Positions 25,935 through 36,622 of a DNA stretch of 64,000 nucleotides are shown here, piece after piece. The first letter of the stretch is position 1. The number at the start of each line of letters is the position of its first letter. The notes beneath the pieces were generated by a model. The model searched no databases. It saw only the letters and a program-made list of their open reading frames with translations, and was not told the origin of the DNA. A program made the translations under genes and the position numbers. Where the stretch lies: the NCBI GenBank assembly GCA_049323455.1, contig JBMONF010000065.1, positions 62,001 through 126,000 on the forward strand, written 5' to 3'. This DNA is from Hypericibacter sp049323455 (lineage in GTDB: Bacteria; Pseudomonadota; Alphaproteobacteria; Dongiales; Dongiaceae).

Positions 25935-26501
25935 GTGAGGTTTCTGCTCGGCGTCAGCCACGCCATCGACTGGATCAACGGGCATATCGGCAGACTGACA
26001 TACTGGTGTGTGCTGATCTCGGTCCTGATCAGCGCCGGCAACGCCGTCGTGCGTTACACCCTCGACACCAGCTCGAACGCCTGGCTCGAGATTCAGTGGT
26101 ATCTGTTCTCGGCGGTCTTCCTGCTCTGCGCCGGCTATACGCTGCTGCGCAACGAGCATGTCCGGATCGACGTTGTCACCGGCCGGCTCTCGCCGCGTGC
26201 GCGCGCCTGGATCGACGTCGTCGGCTCGCTCTTCTTTCTGCTGCCGATGGCCGTGATCATCGGCTGGCTGTCCTGGCCGTTCCTGGTCGATTCCTACCTG
26301 CGCCAGGAGATGTCGAGCGACGCGGGCGGGCTCATCCGCTGGCCGGTGAAGCTGCTGATGCCGGTGGGCTTCGCGCTGCTGGCGCTGCAGGGCGTCTCGG
26401 AGCTGATCAAGCGCATCGCCTTTCTGCTCGGCATGATCCCGGATCCGGCCGTGAAGACGCACGGTCCGCATCACGCTCCCGCCGCGAGCGAGCCGGTATG
26501 A
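25935..26501 (+). CDS. TRAP transporter small permease (DctQ type)
   Basis: This is the four-helix small membrane subunit of a tripartite ATP-independent periplasmic transporter. Landmarks are the helix VLISVLISAGNAVVRYTLD, then NAWLEIQWYLFSAVFLLCAG and TLLRNEHVRIDVV, all typical of DctQ. GTG at 25935 is favoured because AGGGGAG at 25923-25929 is well spaced. An ATG at 25893 would add a basic 14-residue extension but has no ribosome binding site. Its stop overlaps the start of the large permease (ATGA). Confidence 0.9.
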   Translation: MRFLLGVSHAIDWINGHIGRLTYWCVLISVLISAGNAVVRYTLDTSSNAWLEIQWYLFSAVFLLCAGYTLLRNEHVRIDVVTGRLSPRARAWIDVVGSLFFLLPMAVIIGWLSWPFLVDSYLRQEMSSDAGGLIRWPVKLLMPVGFALLALQGVSELIKRIAFLLGMIPDPAVKTHGPHHAPAASEPV

Positions 26502-27952
26502 TCGAATTCGTCACCGCCAACATAGCGCCATTGATGTTCATGGCGCTCGTCCTGCTGCTGTTGCTGGGCTATCCGGTCGCCTTCGCGCTCGCCGCCAACG
26601 GGCTCCTGTTCGGCTTTCTCGGCATCGAGCTGGGGCTGCTCACGCCCGCACTGCTTCAAGCCCTGCCCGACCGCGTGTTCGGCATCATGCGCAACGACAC
26701 GCTCTTGGCGATCCCCTTCTTCACCTTCATGGGCCTGATCCTCGAACGCAGCGGCATGGCCGAGGATCTTCTCGACACCATCGGCCAGCTGTTCGGCCCC
26801 ATCCGCGGCGGTCTGGCCTTCGCCGTGGTTTTCGTCGGCGCGCTGCTCGCCGCCACCACCGGGGTGGTCGCCGCATCGGTCATCTCGATGGGCCTGATCT
26901 CGCTGCCGATCATGCTGCGCTACGGCTACGACCGGAGGGTCGCCACCGGCGTCATCGCCGCCTCGGGCACGCTGGCCCAGATCATCCCGCCGAGCCTGGT
27001 GCTGATCGTGCTGGCCGACCAGCTCGGCCGCTCGGTCGGCGACATGTATGCCGGCGCCTTCGTGCCGGGCTTCGTCCTCACCGGCCTTTACGCCCTCTAC
27101 ATCCTGGGAACCGCGGTCGCGAAGCCCGGCTGGGCGCCGGCGCTCCCGCTCGAGGCGCGTACGCTCAAGGGGCTGGCGCTGCTCCGGCGCGTCGTCTTCT
27201 CGCTGCTGCCGCCGCTGATCCTCATCTTCCTCGTTCTCGGCACCATCTTTCTCGGCATCGCCACGCCGACCGAGGGCGGCGCCATGGGGGCTACCGGCGC
27301 GTTGATCCTGGCGCTGATCAACCGGCGCCTGAACTGGTCGCTCCTGAAGCAGGCGATGGACACGACCGCGAAGCTCTCCTCCTTCGTGATCTTCATCCTG
27401 ATCGGCTCGACGGTCTTCACGCTGGTGTTCCGGGGCGTCGACGGCGACCTCTGGGTCGACCATCTGCTCACGAGCTTGCCGGGCGGCCAGCTCGGCTTTC
27501 TCATCGTCGTGAACCTGATGGTGTTTCTGCTGGCCTTCTTCCTCGATTTCTTCGAGCTGGCCTTCATCGTCGTGCCGCTCCTGGCGCCGGTGGCCGAGAA
27601 GCTCGGCATCGACCTGATCTGGTTCGGCGTTCTCCTGGGCGTCAACATGCAAACCTCGTTCATGCATCCGCCCTTCGGCTTCGCCCTGTTCTATCTGCGC
27701 AGCGTGGCGCCGGCGGTCGACTACATCGACAAGATCACCGGCCGGCGCCTCGCCAAGGTCACCACCGGCCAGATCTACTGGGGTGCGGTGCCCTTCGTCT
27801 GCATCCAGATTCTGATGGTGGCGATCATCATCGGCTTGCCCGGCCTGGTGTTGAACCAGGTGCAGAAGGCGCCGACGGAAGACCTGCAGAACATCCAGAT
27901 CGAGCTGCCTTCCACGGGCGAAGAGGCGCCCGCGCCGATCGAGATCCAGTAG
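26498..27952 (+). CDS. TRAP transporter large permease (DctM type)
   Basis: This 484-residue, roughly 12-helix subunit forms the sodium-coupled transport path. Landmarks include LLLLLGYPVAFALAANGLLF, LAIPFFTFMGLILERSGMAE, ASGTLAQIIPPSLVLIVLAD and ATPTEGGAMGATGALILA. It is translated from ATG 26498 overlapping the small-permease stop. Near the C-terminus, LDFFELAFIVVPLLAPVAEK and MQTSFMHPPFGFALFYLR resemble permeases of the 2-oxo acid (Tak) and related branches. The solute-binding protein gene is convergent immediately downstream. Confidence 0.93.
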   Translation: MIEFVTANIAPLMFMALVLLLLLGYPVAFALAANGLLFGFLGIELGLLTPALLQALPDRVFGIMRNDTLLAIPFFTFMGLILERSGMAEDLLDTIGQLFGPIRGGLAFAVVFVGALLAATTGVVAASVISMGLISLPIMLRYGYDRRVATGVIAASGTLAQIIPPSLVLIVLADQLGRSVGDMYAGAFVPGFVLTGLYALYILGTAVAKPGWAPALPLEARTLKGLALLRRVVFSLLPPLILIFLVLGTIFLGIATPTEGGAMGATGALILALINRRLNWSLLKQAMDTTAKLSSFVIFILIGSTVFTLVFRGVDGDLWVDHLLTSLPGGQLGFLIVVNLMVFLLAFFLDFFELAFIVVPLLAPVAEKLGIDLIWFGVLLGVNMQTSFMHPPFGFALFYLRSVAPAVDYIDKITGRRLAKVTTGQIYWGAVPFVCIQILMVAIIIGLPGLVLNQVQKAPTEDLQNIQIELPSTGEEAPAPIEIQ

Positions 27953-27986
27953 GCACGAATTCCGTTTGGCTTGTATCGCATCTCCT

Positions 27987-28066
27987 CGTCGTTCCCGCGA
28001 AAGCGGGAACCCAGGGGCGAGCGACGTGGGGCGGCCCCTGGGCCCCTGCTTTCGCAGGGGCGACGA
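27987..28066. repeat. Dispersed palindromic repeat (CGTTCCCGCGAAAGCGGGAACCCA type)
   Basis: GTTCCCGCGAAAGCGGGAAC is a perfect hairpin. CCCCTGCTTTCGCAGGGG is a second, and the ends read CGTCGT and CGACGA. It lies between the TRAP large-permease gene and the shared terminator. Confidence 0.7.
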
Positions 28067-28103
28067 TGTGTTGTTCAAGTCAAACCGGAAGGGCTCAAGA
28101 GAA

Positions 28104-28134
28104 GAAGGCCTCGGGCACGGCACCCGAGGCCTTC
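28104..28134 (-). terminator. Terminator between convergent TRAP genes
   Basis: A perfect 12-bp stem pairs GAAGGCCTCGGG (28104-28115) with CCCGAGGCCTTC (28123-28134). On the minus strand the stem runs into CTTCTCTT, a T-rich tail, 27 bases after the binding-protein stop. The hairpin could also end the permease transcript. Confidence 0.75.
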
Positions 28135-28160
28135 CGTCCTTGCGGGCTCTGGCCCGGCGA

Positions 28161-29267
<1,107 letters not shown>

Positions 29268-29532
29268 GGGTGAGAGTCTCCCTGATGGATGGGCGTATTG
29301 AACGAACCCGTTTTTGGTGAGGGCGATCCGTGCCGGCGCCGGTGGCCCGACGGCCGCGTGCCCCTTTCCCCCTTGGGCATGAGGAATTATAGGGCTTCTC
29401 GACCGAGCGGCAACCGCAAGGGTGGCGGCCCGCGCCATCGCGCCTCGGGACATTCATCCGATCGTCATCGGGCACGGGGGCCGGCTTGGATCCGGTCGGG
29501 GCGATCCCACGGGGCCCGCGGATGCGCTTTGC

Positions 29533-30279
29533 CTACTGGCTGTCGGCGATGAACATCGCCACGGCCCGGAACTTGGCCGGTACCGTCACGCGGTAGCGCC
29601 GGTGCTGATTGATGCGCTTCAGCAGATTGGCCAGGTTCGGGTGCCGTCCATGCAGGATCTTGACGGGGCCGCAGGTGACCTGCGGGAAGGGCAGGCGATA
29701 ATTGTATTCGTTCGGCAGCGTGGCGAGCTTGAGGCCGCTCTTGTAGACGATCTCGCGGAAGGAGAGCTGGTCCCAGGTCCAGGGCTTGACCGGGCCTTCG
29801 AGCTGCCGCTCGTAGAGCGCGGCCCAGGCCTCGAGCGCCTCGATAACGGCCGGCCTGTGCCGGTAGGCGACCACGCCGGTGTTGTACTCGGGAAAGCAGA
29901 CCGGCACGCCGCCGAGGAAGATCGCCTGCTCCTTGTGCCGCGTGATCGAGAGGCGCAGCGGCGCGTGCGCCGCGGCGATGTCGTAATCGGCCAGCAGGTC
30001 GAACAGCTCCTCCACCGGCCGCGCCACGAAGGTGTCGGAATCGAGAAAGACGGTGCGGCGGAACGGCGTGAGGGCGAGCGCCTTGACCTTGACCAACAGC
30101 GGATAGGCGGTGTCGGCGATGCGCACCACCTGGTCGAAGGGTGCCGGCGCATCGACCTGATCGGTAACGAGCGCCACCGGCACGTCCGGCATCTGCTGCT
30201 TGGCCGACGCGGCCGACGCCGCCGCCTCGGCGACATATTTCGCGCCGGTCGCGAAATAGAGAATCCCCCGGTCCTGCAT
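29533..30279 (-). CDS. Glycosyltransferase-like protein with nucleotide-diphospho-sugar fold
   Basis: The 248-residue protein begins ILYFATGAKYVAEAAASAAS and contains VALVTDQVD and the metal-binding DxD motif in RTVFLDSDTFVARPVEEL. This is the pattern of GT8-like or related retaining glycosyltransferases. PEYNTGVVAYRHRPAVIEAL and TWDQLSF fit the acceptor region. It has no membrane segment. ATG at 30279 follows TGAGGGCGAC. Donor and acceptor are unknown, and no polysaccharide cluster surrounds it. Confidence 0.78.
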   Translation of the reverse strand: MQDRGILYFATGAKYVAEAAASAASAKQQMPDVPVALVTDQVDAPAPFDQVVRIADTAYPLLVKVKALALTPFRRTVFLDSDTFVARPVEELFDLLADYDIAAAHAPLRLSITRHKEQAIFLGGVPVCFPEYNTGVVAYRHRPAVIEALEAWAALYERQLEGPVKPWTWDQLSFREIVYKSGLKLATLPNEYNYRLPFPQVTCGPVKILHGRHPNLANLLKRINQHRRYRVTVPAKFRAVAMFIADSQ

Positions 30280-30443
30280 GTCGCCCTCACGACACGAGCG
30301 TCGGCGGTCTGCATGTCGCGCAGACCGTTCCCTCCGACGTCCCCACCCGGAAGGCAGCCTAGACCGTCTCCCGCCCGGCCTCAATGAGAGGCTGGCAAAG
30401 GCGGGAAGGTAAACGCCCCCAAGGCGCGCCACGATCCTTAGTT

Positions 30444-31172
30444 TCAGCGTATGCTGTTGCCGCCACCCGAGCTGTGCTCGCGATCGCCGCCGGGTCCATT
30501 CGGTCTGCCATCCTCGGTGGTTATGCCGAAGAGCCCGCCATAGGTCGGCGTGTAGGGCACGGTCTTCTCCTTCTCGGAGCAATTGCCCTTCACCACGAGC
30601 GAGAAGCCGGCCTGAACCGTGGTTTCCTGCGGCCTGTCGCAGGACTTCGCCGCAATCGCGCCCTTCAGCACCGACACCGTCGTGGTGCCGTCGAGGTCGA
30701 CCTGGATGATGAGATCGGTGCCGCGGATCGACAGCGTGGCAACCGGCGTGTTCAGGGTCACCCCTTCCTTGTGGGTGGTCTCGCCGGTGACGAAGCGGAA
30801 CAGGCCGTGATTGAAATTGATCACGGCCTTGGTGAGGCTCTGGTTCGGATCGTAGACGAACTCGTCGAGGGTCACCTCGGAGCCGGGGCCGACCTGCAGG
30901 CTGGTCCCGTCGTGGAAGCCCAGCGCGGTCTGGCCCCAGAGCGGCGTCGTGACTCGCTCCTGAGAAAACACCGCGACCTGGTGGATGAGCTTGTCCTCGC
31001 GGTCGGGCAACCTGCCGAGCGCGCCCTTGTATTCCTCTTGCGTCACCTCGCCGATCGGCGGCGGCTCTGCCGCAGCGCCGACGGCGGCGAGGCTCACGGC
31101 CAGCATCGTCGCGGCCATGAGGGCGCGCGGCGCCAAACCGGTGCGCGCACGGTCAAGACGATCGTCGCTCAT
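30444..31172 (-). CDS. Exported FecR-domain protein
   Basis: The 242-residue protein has an N-terminal hydrophobic export signal (ALMAATMLAVSLAAVGAAA). The central FecR-like domain shows QTALGFHDGTSLQVGPGSEV, then LFRFVTGE and NTPVATLSIRGTDLIIQV. Unlike FecR anti-sigma regulators it has no cytoplasmic anti-sigma part and no neighbouring sigma factor or TonB receptor. It belongs to the periplasmic or surface FecR group of unknown role. The C-terminus is Gly- and Asn-rich and probably flexible. ATG at 31172 follows GGGAGCGACG. Confidence 0.8.
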   Translation of the reverse strand: MSDDRLDRARTGLAPRALMAATMLAVSLAAVGAAAEPPPIGEVTQEEYKGALGRLPDREDKLIHQVAVFSQERVTTPLWGQTALGFHDGTSLQVGPGSEVTLDEFVYDPNQSLTKAVINFNHGLFRFVTGETTHKEGVTLNTPVATLSIRGTDLIIQVDLDGTTTVSVLKGAIAAKSCDRPQETTVQAGFSLVVKGNCSEKEKTVPYTPTYGGLFGITTEDGRPNGPGGDREHSSGGGNSIR

Positions 31173-31428
31173 GGAATCGTCGCTCCCATACCGCCGTCCG
31201 GATCGGCCATTGCGGCTGGTCCCTGCGGACGACAATCCGATAACGACCAATCGGTAGCACCGGCGGACTTTAACCGACAGCGCTATTTCCGAGGCGATTT
31301 GGACCCACTGCGGGTTGGGCTCTTTTCCCAATCCTGTCAAATCCTTGCCGTCCGGCGTCCGAACATGCGGTCGTTCCCGGCCGCGTGTCCTGGTCGTCGA
31401 GCCAGGTGCCGGACCGGCCGCGGATGCC

Positions 31429-34044
31429 TCAGATGCGCCGGCGCTTGCGCGCTGGCCGCGCCGCGCGGCGCCACAATGCGCGCTTCACGATCTCGACCAT
31501 CAGGAAATAAGCCAGCGCAACGGCCGCGATCGCGGCCAGGAGCGGTGCCGGCAGCGGCACGAAGCCGAACCACGCCCCGACCGGCGTGAAAGGCAGCAGG
31601 ATCGCCGCCGCGGTTGCCGCGAGCACGGTCGCGGCCAGCACGCGGTCGGGGCGGCTCGCGAAGGGGCGCCCGCGGGTGCGGATCAGGAGCACCACCAGCG
31701 TCTGCGTGATCATGCTCTCGACGAACCAGCCGGTCTGGAACAGCGCCTCGCCCGCGCCGAACAGGTGCAGCAGCAGGAAGAAGGTGAGAAAGTCGAACAG
31801 CGAGGACACCGGGCCGATGGTCCACATGAAACGTTGCACGAAGCGCAAGTCCCAATGCTGCGGGCGCGCCAACGCTTCCGCATCCACGCGGTCGAAGGGA
31901 ATCCCCAGCTCGGACAGATCGTAGAGCAGGTTGTTGAGCAGCACCTGCACGGGGAGCATCGGCAGGAAGGGCAGAAACAGCGTGGCGCCCGCCATCGAGA
32001 ACATGTTGCCGAAATTCGAGCTGGTGCCCATCAGCATGTACTTGAGAATGTTCTCGAAGCTGCGCCGGCCTTCCTCGACCGCGGCCTTCACCGGCGCCAG
32101 ATCGTGCTCGAGCAGAATTAGATCGGCGGCCTCCTTGGCGACGTCGGCGGCGCGATCGACCGAGATGCCGATATCGGCGGCGTGGAGCGCCGGCGCGTCG
32201 TTGATGCCGTCGCCGAGGAATCCCACCACATGGCCGGCCCGGCGCAACGCCAGCACGACCCGCGTCTTCTGCTGCGGCGTCAGACGGCAGTAGAGGTCGG
32301 TGTCGGGAAGGCGGGCGTAAAGCGCCTCGTCCGAGAGCCGGCCGAGCTCGGCGCCCGTGAGCATGCCCTTCACCTCGAGGCCAAGCGCTCTGCATAGATG
32401 CTGCGTCACGCGCTCGTTGTCGCCGGTCAGGATCTTGACCGCCACGCCGGCGCGTGCGAGGTCGCGCACGACCTCGGCCGCTTCCCGTTTCGGCGGGTCG
32501 GCGAAGGCGACGAAGCCTGCGAACACGAGATCGGACTCGTCGGCGATCGTGACGGCGCCGTGGTCGGGCGCCATCGCGCGATAGGCGACCGCGAGCGCGC
32601 GCAAGCCCTCCTCGCCGAGACGCTCGAAGGCGGCCGTCAGCCGCGTTCGCGTCACCGGGTCGAGGTCGCGCAAGGCGCCGTCCTCGCCTTCGACGCGCGT
32701 GCACAGGCCGATCACGCTCTCGGGCGCGCCCTTGACCAAAAGCAGCGTCTGCCCTTCGCGCTCGGTCAGGATCGATACGCGCCGCCGCTCGAAATCGAAC
32801 GGCAGCTCGTCGCGCTTGGCCCAATCTTCGACGCCGGCCGGCGCGGGCCGCGCCATGATCGCCTCGTCGAGCGGGCTCTTGAGCCCACTCTCGAAATGGC
32901 CGTTGAGCCAGGCCAAGGCCAACACGCGCTCGCTCTCCGCGCCGTCGGCGTCGATCGCGCGCTCCAGCCGCACGGTCGCTTCGGTGAGCGTGCCGGTCTT
33001 GTCGGTGCAGAGCAGGTCGACGGCGCCGAGATTGTGCAGGGCCGGCAGGCGCTTCACGATCGCGCGCCGGCCAGCGAGCCGCAGCGCGCCGCGCGCCAGC
33101 GTCACGGTCGTGATCATCGGCAGGAGCTCGGGCGTGAGCCCCACGGCAAGAGCGACCGCGAACAGGAAGCTTTCGAGCAGCGGCCGGCCGAACAGCCCGT
33201 TCACCAGCAGCACGAACAGCACCAGAAGCGCCGTGAGGCGCATGATGAGCAGGCCGAAGCTGCGGATGCCGGCCTCGAAGGCGGTGGCCGGCGCGCGGGT
33301 GCCGAGCTCGCCGGCGAGCCCGCCCAGGAGCGTGGCGCGGCCGGTGCGGCAGACGAGCAGCCTGGCGGTGCCGCTGACGACCGAGGTGCCGAGGAAGGCG
33401 GCGTTGAGGGCTTCGCTCGGGCCCGAGGCGGCGCCTTCGCGCGGGCCGTCTCGCGGCCCCGCCCGCTTTTCGGCGGGAAAGGGCTCGCCGGTCAGGATCG
33501 CCTGGTTCACATAAAGATCGCGCGCCTCCAGCAAGATCCCATCGGCCGGAACCAGATCGCCCGCCTTGAGCTCGACCAGATCGCCCGGCACCAGCCGGTC
33601 GGCCGGCAGCTCGGTCCAATGTCCGTCGCGGCAGGTGCGCGCGGTGAGCGCCACCGATCGGCGCAGCGCTTCGACCGTGCGCTCGGCCCGCACCTCCTGC
33701 GCGAAATCGAGCGTGACCGAGAGCACGACAACGACCGCGATGATGACGAGGCTCGCGGTTTCGCCGGTGACGGCCGCGACGAGGCTGGCCGCCAGCAGGA
33801 TCAGAACCAGCGGATTCTTGAAACGCGCCAGATATTGCAGCCACAGCGGCACGCGGGCGAGGGCCGCCGCGTCGTTGGGGCCGTAGCGCTGCCGGCGCCG
33901 GTCCGCCTCGGTCTCGGCGAGACCGCCGGGGCCTGCCTCGAGCGCCGTGGCGATCCGCTCGGGCTCCAGGTTCCAGAAATCCTCCGGCAGCGGCGGTGTC
34001 GCATGAGGCCGGCGGCGCGGCGCTAGCAAAGACATGTCGGACAT
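31429..34044 (-). CDS. mgtA: Magnesium-importing P-type ATPase
   Basis: This 871-residue P3B-type ATPase imports Mg2+ across the inner membrane. The phosphorylation site is LLCTDKTGTLTEATV. Also visible are the actuator motif AILTGEPFPAEK, the nucleotide-binding KGAPESVIGLC and the hinge VGFLGDGINDAPALHAADIG. The segment NFGNMFSMAGATLFLPFLPM and the C-terminal DLSELGIPFD are specific to MgtA/MgtB. It starts at ATG 34044 or 34035. No riboswitch-like leader is evident in the short gap upstream, so regulation is unclear. Confidence 0.95.
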   Translation of the reverse strand: MSDMSLLAPRRRPHATPPLPEDFWNLEPERIATALEAGPGGLAETEADRRRQRYGPNDAAALARVPLWLQYLARFKNPLVLILLAASLVAAVTGETASLVIIAVVVVLSVTLDFAQEVRAERTVEALRRSVALTARTCRDGHWTELPADRLVPGDLVELKAGDLVPADGILLEARDLYVNQAILTGEPFPAEKRAGPRDGPREGAASGPSEALNAAFLGTSVVSGTARLLVCRTGRATLLGGLAGELGTRAPATAFEAGIRSFGLLIMRLTALLVLFVLLVNGLFGRPLLESFLFAVALAVGLTPELLPMITTVTLARGALRLAGRRAIVKRLPALHNLGAVDLLCTDKTGTLTEATVRLERAIDADGAESERVLALAWLNGHFESGLKSPLDEAIMARPAPAGVEDWAKRDELPFDFERRRVSILTEREGQTLLLVKGAPESVIGLCTRVEGEDGALRDLDPVTRTRLTAAFERLGEEGLRALAVAYRAMAPDHGAVTIADESDLVFAGFVAFADPPKREAAEVVRDLARAGVAVKILTGDNERVTQHLCRALGLEVKGMLTGAELGRLSDEALYARLPDTDLYCRLTPQQKTRVVLALRRAGHVVGFLGDGINDAPALHAADIGISVDRAADVAKEAADLILLEHDLAPVKAAVEEGRRSFENILKYMLMGTSSNFGNMFSMAGATLFLPFLPMLPVQVLLNNLLYDLSELGIPFDRVDAEALARPQHWDLRFVQRFMWTIGPVSSLFDFLTFFLLLHLFGAGEALFQTGWFVESMITQTLVVLLIRTRGRPFASRPDRVLAATVLAATAAAILLPFTPVGAWFGFVPLPAPLLAAIAAVALAYFLMVEIVKRALWRRAARPARKRRRI

Positions 34045-34108
34045 CCCCTTTGCCGGTCCCTTGCATCATAGCGTGACCGGCCGCGGCGGGGAGGTGGCGG
34101 TAGGTCGC

Positions 34109-34435
34109 TCAGGCCTTGAACATGAAAAAGGCCGCGGCCACCAGGCAGACGAAGCCGGCCAGATAGTTCCAGCGCAAGGGCTCGTCCAGATAGAGCACCG
34201 AGAAGCCGGCAAACACCGAAAGCGTGACGATCTCCTGGATGGTCTTGAGCTGGGCGCCGTTGAACTCGCCATAGCCCCACCGGTTCGCCGGCACCTGCAG
34301 GCAATATTCGAAGAAGGCGATGCCCCAGCTCGCCAGGATGGCGAGCCAGAGCGGGGAACTCTTGTATTTGAGGTGGCCGTACCAGGCGAAGGTCATGAAG
34401 ACGTTGGAGCCGATGAGCAGCAGGATGGTGCGCAT
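34109..34435 (-). CDS. DMT-family/DUF486 small membrane protein
   Basis: The 108-residue protein has four hydrophobic helices, matching the DUF486 family: MRTILLLIGSNVFMTFAWYG, LAILASWGIAFFEYCLQVPA, then NRWGYGEFNGAQLKTIQEIV and LAGFVCLVAAAFFMFKA. It is distantly related to small multidrug-type transporters; no substrate is known. ATG at 34435 begins the conserved N-terminus. It is upstream of mgtA on the same strand with a 64-base gap, so the two could be co-transcribed. Confidence 0.85.
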   Translation of the reverse strand: MRTILLLIGSNVFMTFAWYGHLKYKSSPLWLAILASWGIAFFEYCLQVPANRWGYGEFNGAQLKTIQEIVTLSVFAGFSVLYLDEPLRWNYLAGFVCLVAAAFFMFKA

Positions 34436-34577
34436 GATCTCGTCCGTGTCGGGGACAACTCGGTTCGAAGGATTCTCTATGGATGGGGGATTCCGGGTTG
34501 GATTCAACCCGCTTGGATTTGACTGCAAGGATTGATCCAGCCCGCGCCCGGCCGGCGACAGAGCGGGGCCGGGGCGC

Positions 34578-34769
34578 TCAGAATTTGGTGGCTTCGTAGC
34601 GGCGCATCGCCCGATCGGCGATCAGCGCGACCACGATCACCGCGACGAGGAACACCACGATCTCGCCGGCGAGCGACTGGAAGCCCAAGAGCCCGAACAG
34701 CTTCAGCACGACATAGCCGGACACGGCGCCGATGATGCCCGGCACCTGCCGGATGATCGCTGCCATCAT
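34578..34769 (-). CDS. GlsB/YeaQ/YmgE-type small membrane protein
   Basis: The 63-residue protein has two or three hydrophobic helices with glycine spacing (IIGAVSGYVVLKLFGLLG, EIVVFLVAVIVVALIADRAM) and a basic C-terminus. It resembles the GlsB/YeaQ/YmgE stress-response membrane protein family, though the usual first-helix GxxAG pattern is weak. The start is one of two consecutive ATGs (34769 or 34766) after GGGAGCAG. Confidence 0.65.
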   Translation of the reverse strand: MMAAIIRQVPGIIGAVSGYVVLKLFGLLGFQSLAGEIVVFLVAVIVVALIADRAMRRYEATKF

Positions 34770-34987
34770 GAGACTGCTCCCTTTTGTCCGTCCCTTGGGC
34801 GAAAAGCCCGGCCGGGGCGAGGTCCCGCGAGGCCCGCTTCTGCCCTCGGAAACGGCCCCGAGGCTAGCGCGGCCCGGGCAGGCTGGCCAGAGCGGCGCCT
34901 CCGTCTTCCGATCTGGTCGCGGACGATTGGCGGGCCGCACCCGCGTCCCTAGACTGGTTGCCTGCGGGTCGGAGGGGGGACGCGGAC

Positions 34988-36622
34988 ATGGCTTACGACG
35001 CGATCGTGGTGGGCGGCGGGCATAACGGCCTGACCGCCGCCGCCTATCTGGGCAAGGCGGGGCTGAAGACGCTGGTGGTGGAGCGCCGGCCGGTGCTGGG
35101 CGGGGCCGCCGTCACCGAGGAATTCCATCCCGGCTATCGCAACTCGGTCGCCTCCTACACGGTGAGCCTGCTGCAGCCCGAGGTGATTCGCGACCTCGAC
35201 CTGCCCGCGCACGGCTACCGCACGATCCCGCTCAAAGGCCATCTGGCGCTGTTCCCGGACGGCCGGCCGCTGCTGCTGACGGGCGAGGAAGCCCACGACC
35301 GCGCCGCCGTCGGCCGCTTCTCCAACCGCGATTACGACGCCATGGCCCGGTTCGATGCCGCGGTCGAGCGGGTCGGCGAGGTGATCCGGGCGCAATGGTT
35401 CAAGGAGCCGCCCGATCTCGGCGGCGGCTTCCTCGAGCTGCTGTCGCTGGTCGGCGCCGGGCGGAAGATCAAGGCGCTGGCGCCCGAGGACCGCCACTTG
35501 CTGCTGCAGCTCTTCACCAGCTCGGCCAACACGGTGATCGAGCGCTGGTTCGAGAGCGAGCCGATCCGCAACATCTATGCGGCGCATTGCGTGTCGGGCA
35601 ACTTCTCGAGCCTCGATCAGCCGGGCTCGGCCATCCCCTTCTTCCATCATGCGCTGGGCGAGTTCGAGGGCGTGCGTGGCGGCTGGGGCATGGCCAAGGG
35701 CGGCATGGGCGCCATCACGCAGGCCATGGCGAGCTCGGCGCGCGCCCGCGGCGTCGAGCTCAGAACCGGCGCGCCGGTCGAGCGCATCCTCGTCGAAGGA
35801 GGCCGCGCCGTGGGCGTGCGGCTCGAGGGCGGGGAGGAAATCCGCGCGCGCCTGGTGCTCGCCAACACCGACCCCAAGCGCACCTTCCTGAAGTTCGTGG
35901 GCGCGGAGAACCTGCCGGAAGCCTTCGCGCGCGATATCGGGGCCTTGCGCTACGGCCACGCCACGCTGCGCATGAACCTGGCGCTTGCGGGCCCACCCGA
36001 GTTTGCGGCACTCCAGGGAAGGGAGGCCGAGATCGCGCTGGCGTCCTCGATCATCCTGTTTCCCGACCGCGCCGGCATCGAGGCCGGCTACCGCAAGGCG
36101 AGCGCGGGCGAGATTCCGGACGGCTTCTATATCGACATCCGCCTGCCCTCCGCCCTCGACGGCAGCCTGGCACCCGAGGGCCATCACGTGATGAGCCTGA
36201 TCGCGAAATACTGCCCCTACAAGCTCGCTCGGGGATTGAGCTGGGACGAGATCGGCGCCTCGGTCGCCGAGCGCGTGCTCGACCAGATCGAGCGCCATAT
36301 CCCCAACCTGAGGAAGCTTGTCGTCGGCCGCCAGCTCCTGACGCCGCTCGACCTCGAGCGCGTGTTCGGCCTGACCGAGGGCGACATCTTCCACGGCCGT
36401 CACGATCTCGATCAGATCTTCAGCCTGCGCCCCCATCCCGCGGCCTCGCGCTACCGCACGCCGGTTGCCGGCCTCTATCTCTGCGGCTCGGGGGCCCATC
36501 CGGGCGGCGGCGTCTCGGGCGTGCCGGGCCGCAACGCCGCGCTTCGCGCGATCAAGGATTTCCGCAACGGAGGGGCGATAAATCGCCTCGGAGCCGCAGG
36601 GCTGCAGCGCCGAGACCCGTAG
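34988..36622 (+). CDS. FAD-dependent oxidoreductase of the phytoene desaturase/PYROXD2 family
   Basis: The 544-residue flavoprotein begins with a dinucleotide-binding fold, YDAIVVGGGHNGLTAAAYLG, then VVERRPVLGGAAVTEEF. The FAD C-terminal motif is visible in GLYLCGSGAHPGGGVSGVPG. The family includes carotenoid desaturases and the poorly characterised PYROXD2 group, to which this is closer in length and pattern. No carotenoid genes are nearby. ATG at 34988 follows GGAGGGGGGAC. Confidence 0.88.
   Translation: MAYDAIVVGGGHNGLTAAAYLGKAGLKTLVVERRPVLGGAAVTEEFHPGYRNSVASYTVSLLQPEVIRDLDLPAHGYRTIPLKGHLALFPDGRPLLLTGEEAHDRAAVGRFSNRDYDAMARFDAAVERVGEVIRAQWFKEPPDLGGGFLELLSLVGAGRKIKALAPEDRHLLLQLFTSSANTVIERWFESEPIRNIYAAHCVSGNFSSLDQPGSAIPFFHHALGEFEGVRGGWGMAKGGMGAITQAMASSARARGVELRTGAPVERILVEGGRAVGVRLEGGEEIRARLVLANTDPKRTFLKFVGAENLPEAFARDIGALRYGHATLRMNLALAGPPEFAALQGREAEIALASSIILFPDRAGIEAGYRKASAGEIPDGFYIDIRLPSALDGSLAPEGHHVMSLIAKYCPYKLARGLSWDEIGASVAERVLDQIERHIPNLRKLVVGRQLLTPLDLERVFGLTEGDIFHGRHDLDQIFSLRPHPAASRYRTPVAGLYLCGSGAHPGGGVSGVPGRNAALRAIKDFRNGGAINRLGAAGLQRRDP

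Noticed and set aside
31337..34069. A 910-codon minus-strand frame overlapping mgtA
   Set aside because: It is a shifted frame of mgtA; the frame at 31429-34044 contains all P-type ATPase motifs, while this one is Arg/Ala-rich with no domain.
34045..34108. Magnesium-sensing leader upstream of mgtA
   Set aside because: Only 64 bases separate mgtA from the upstream same-strand gene, too short for a known magnesium riboswitch, and no conserved element is visible.
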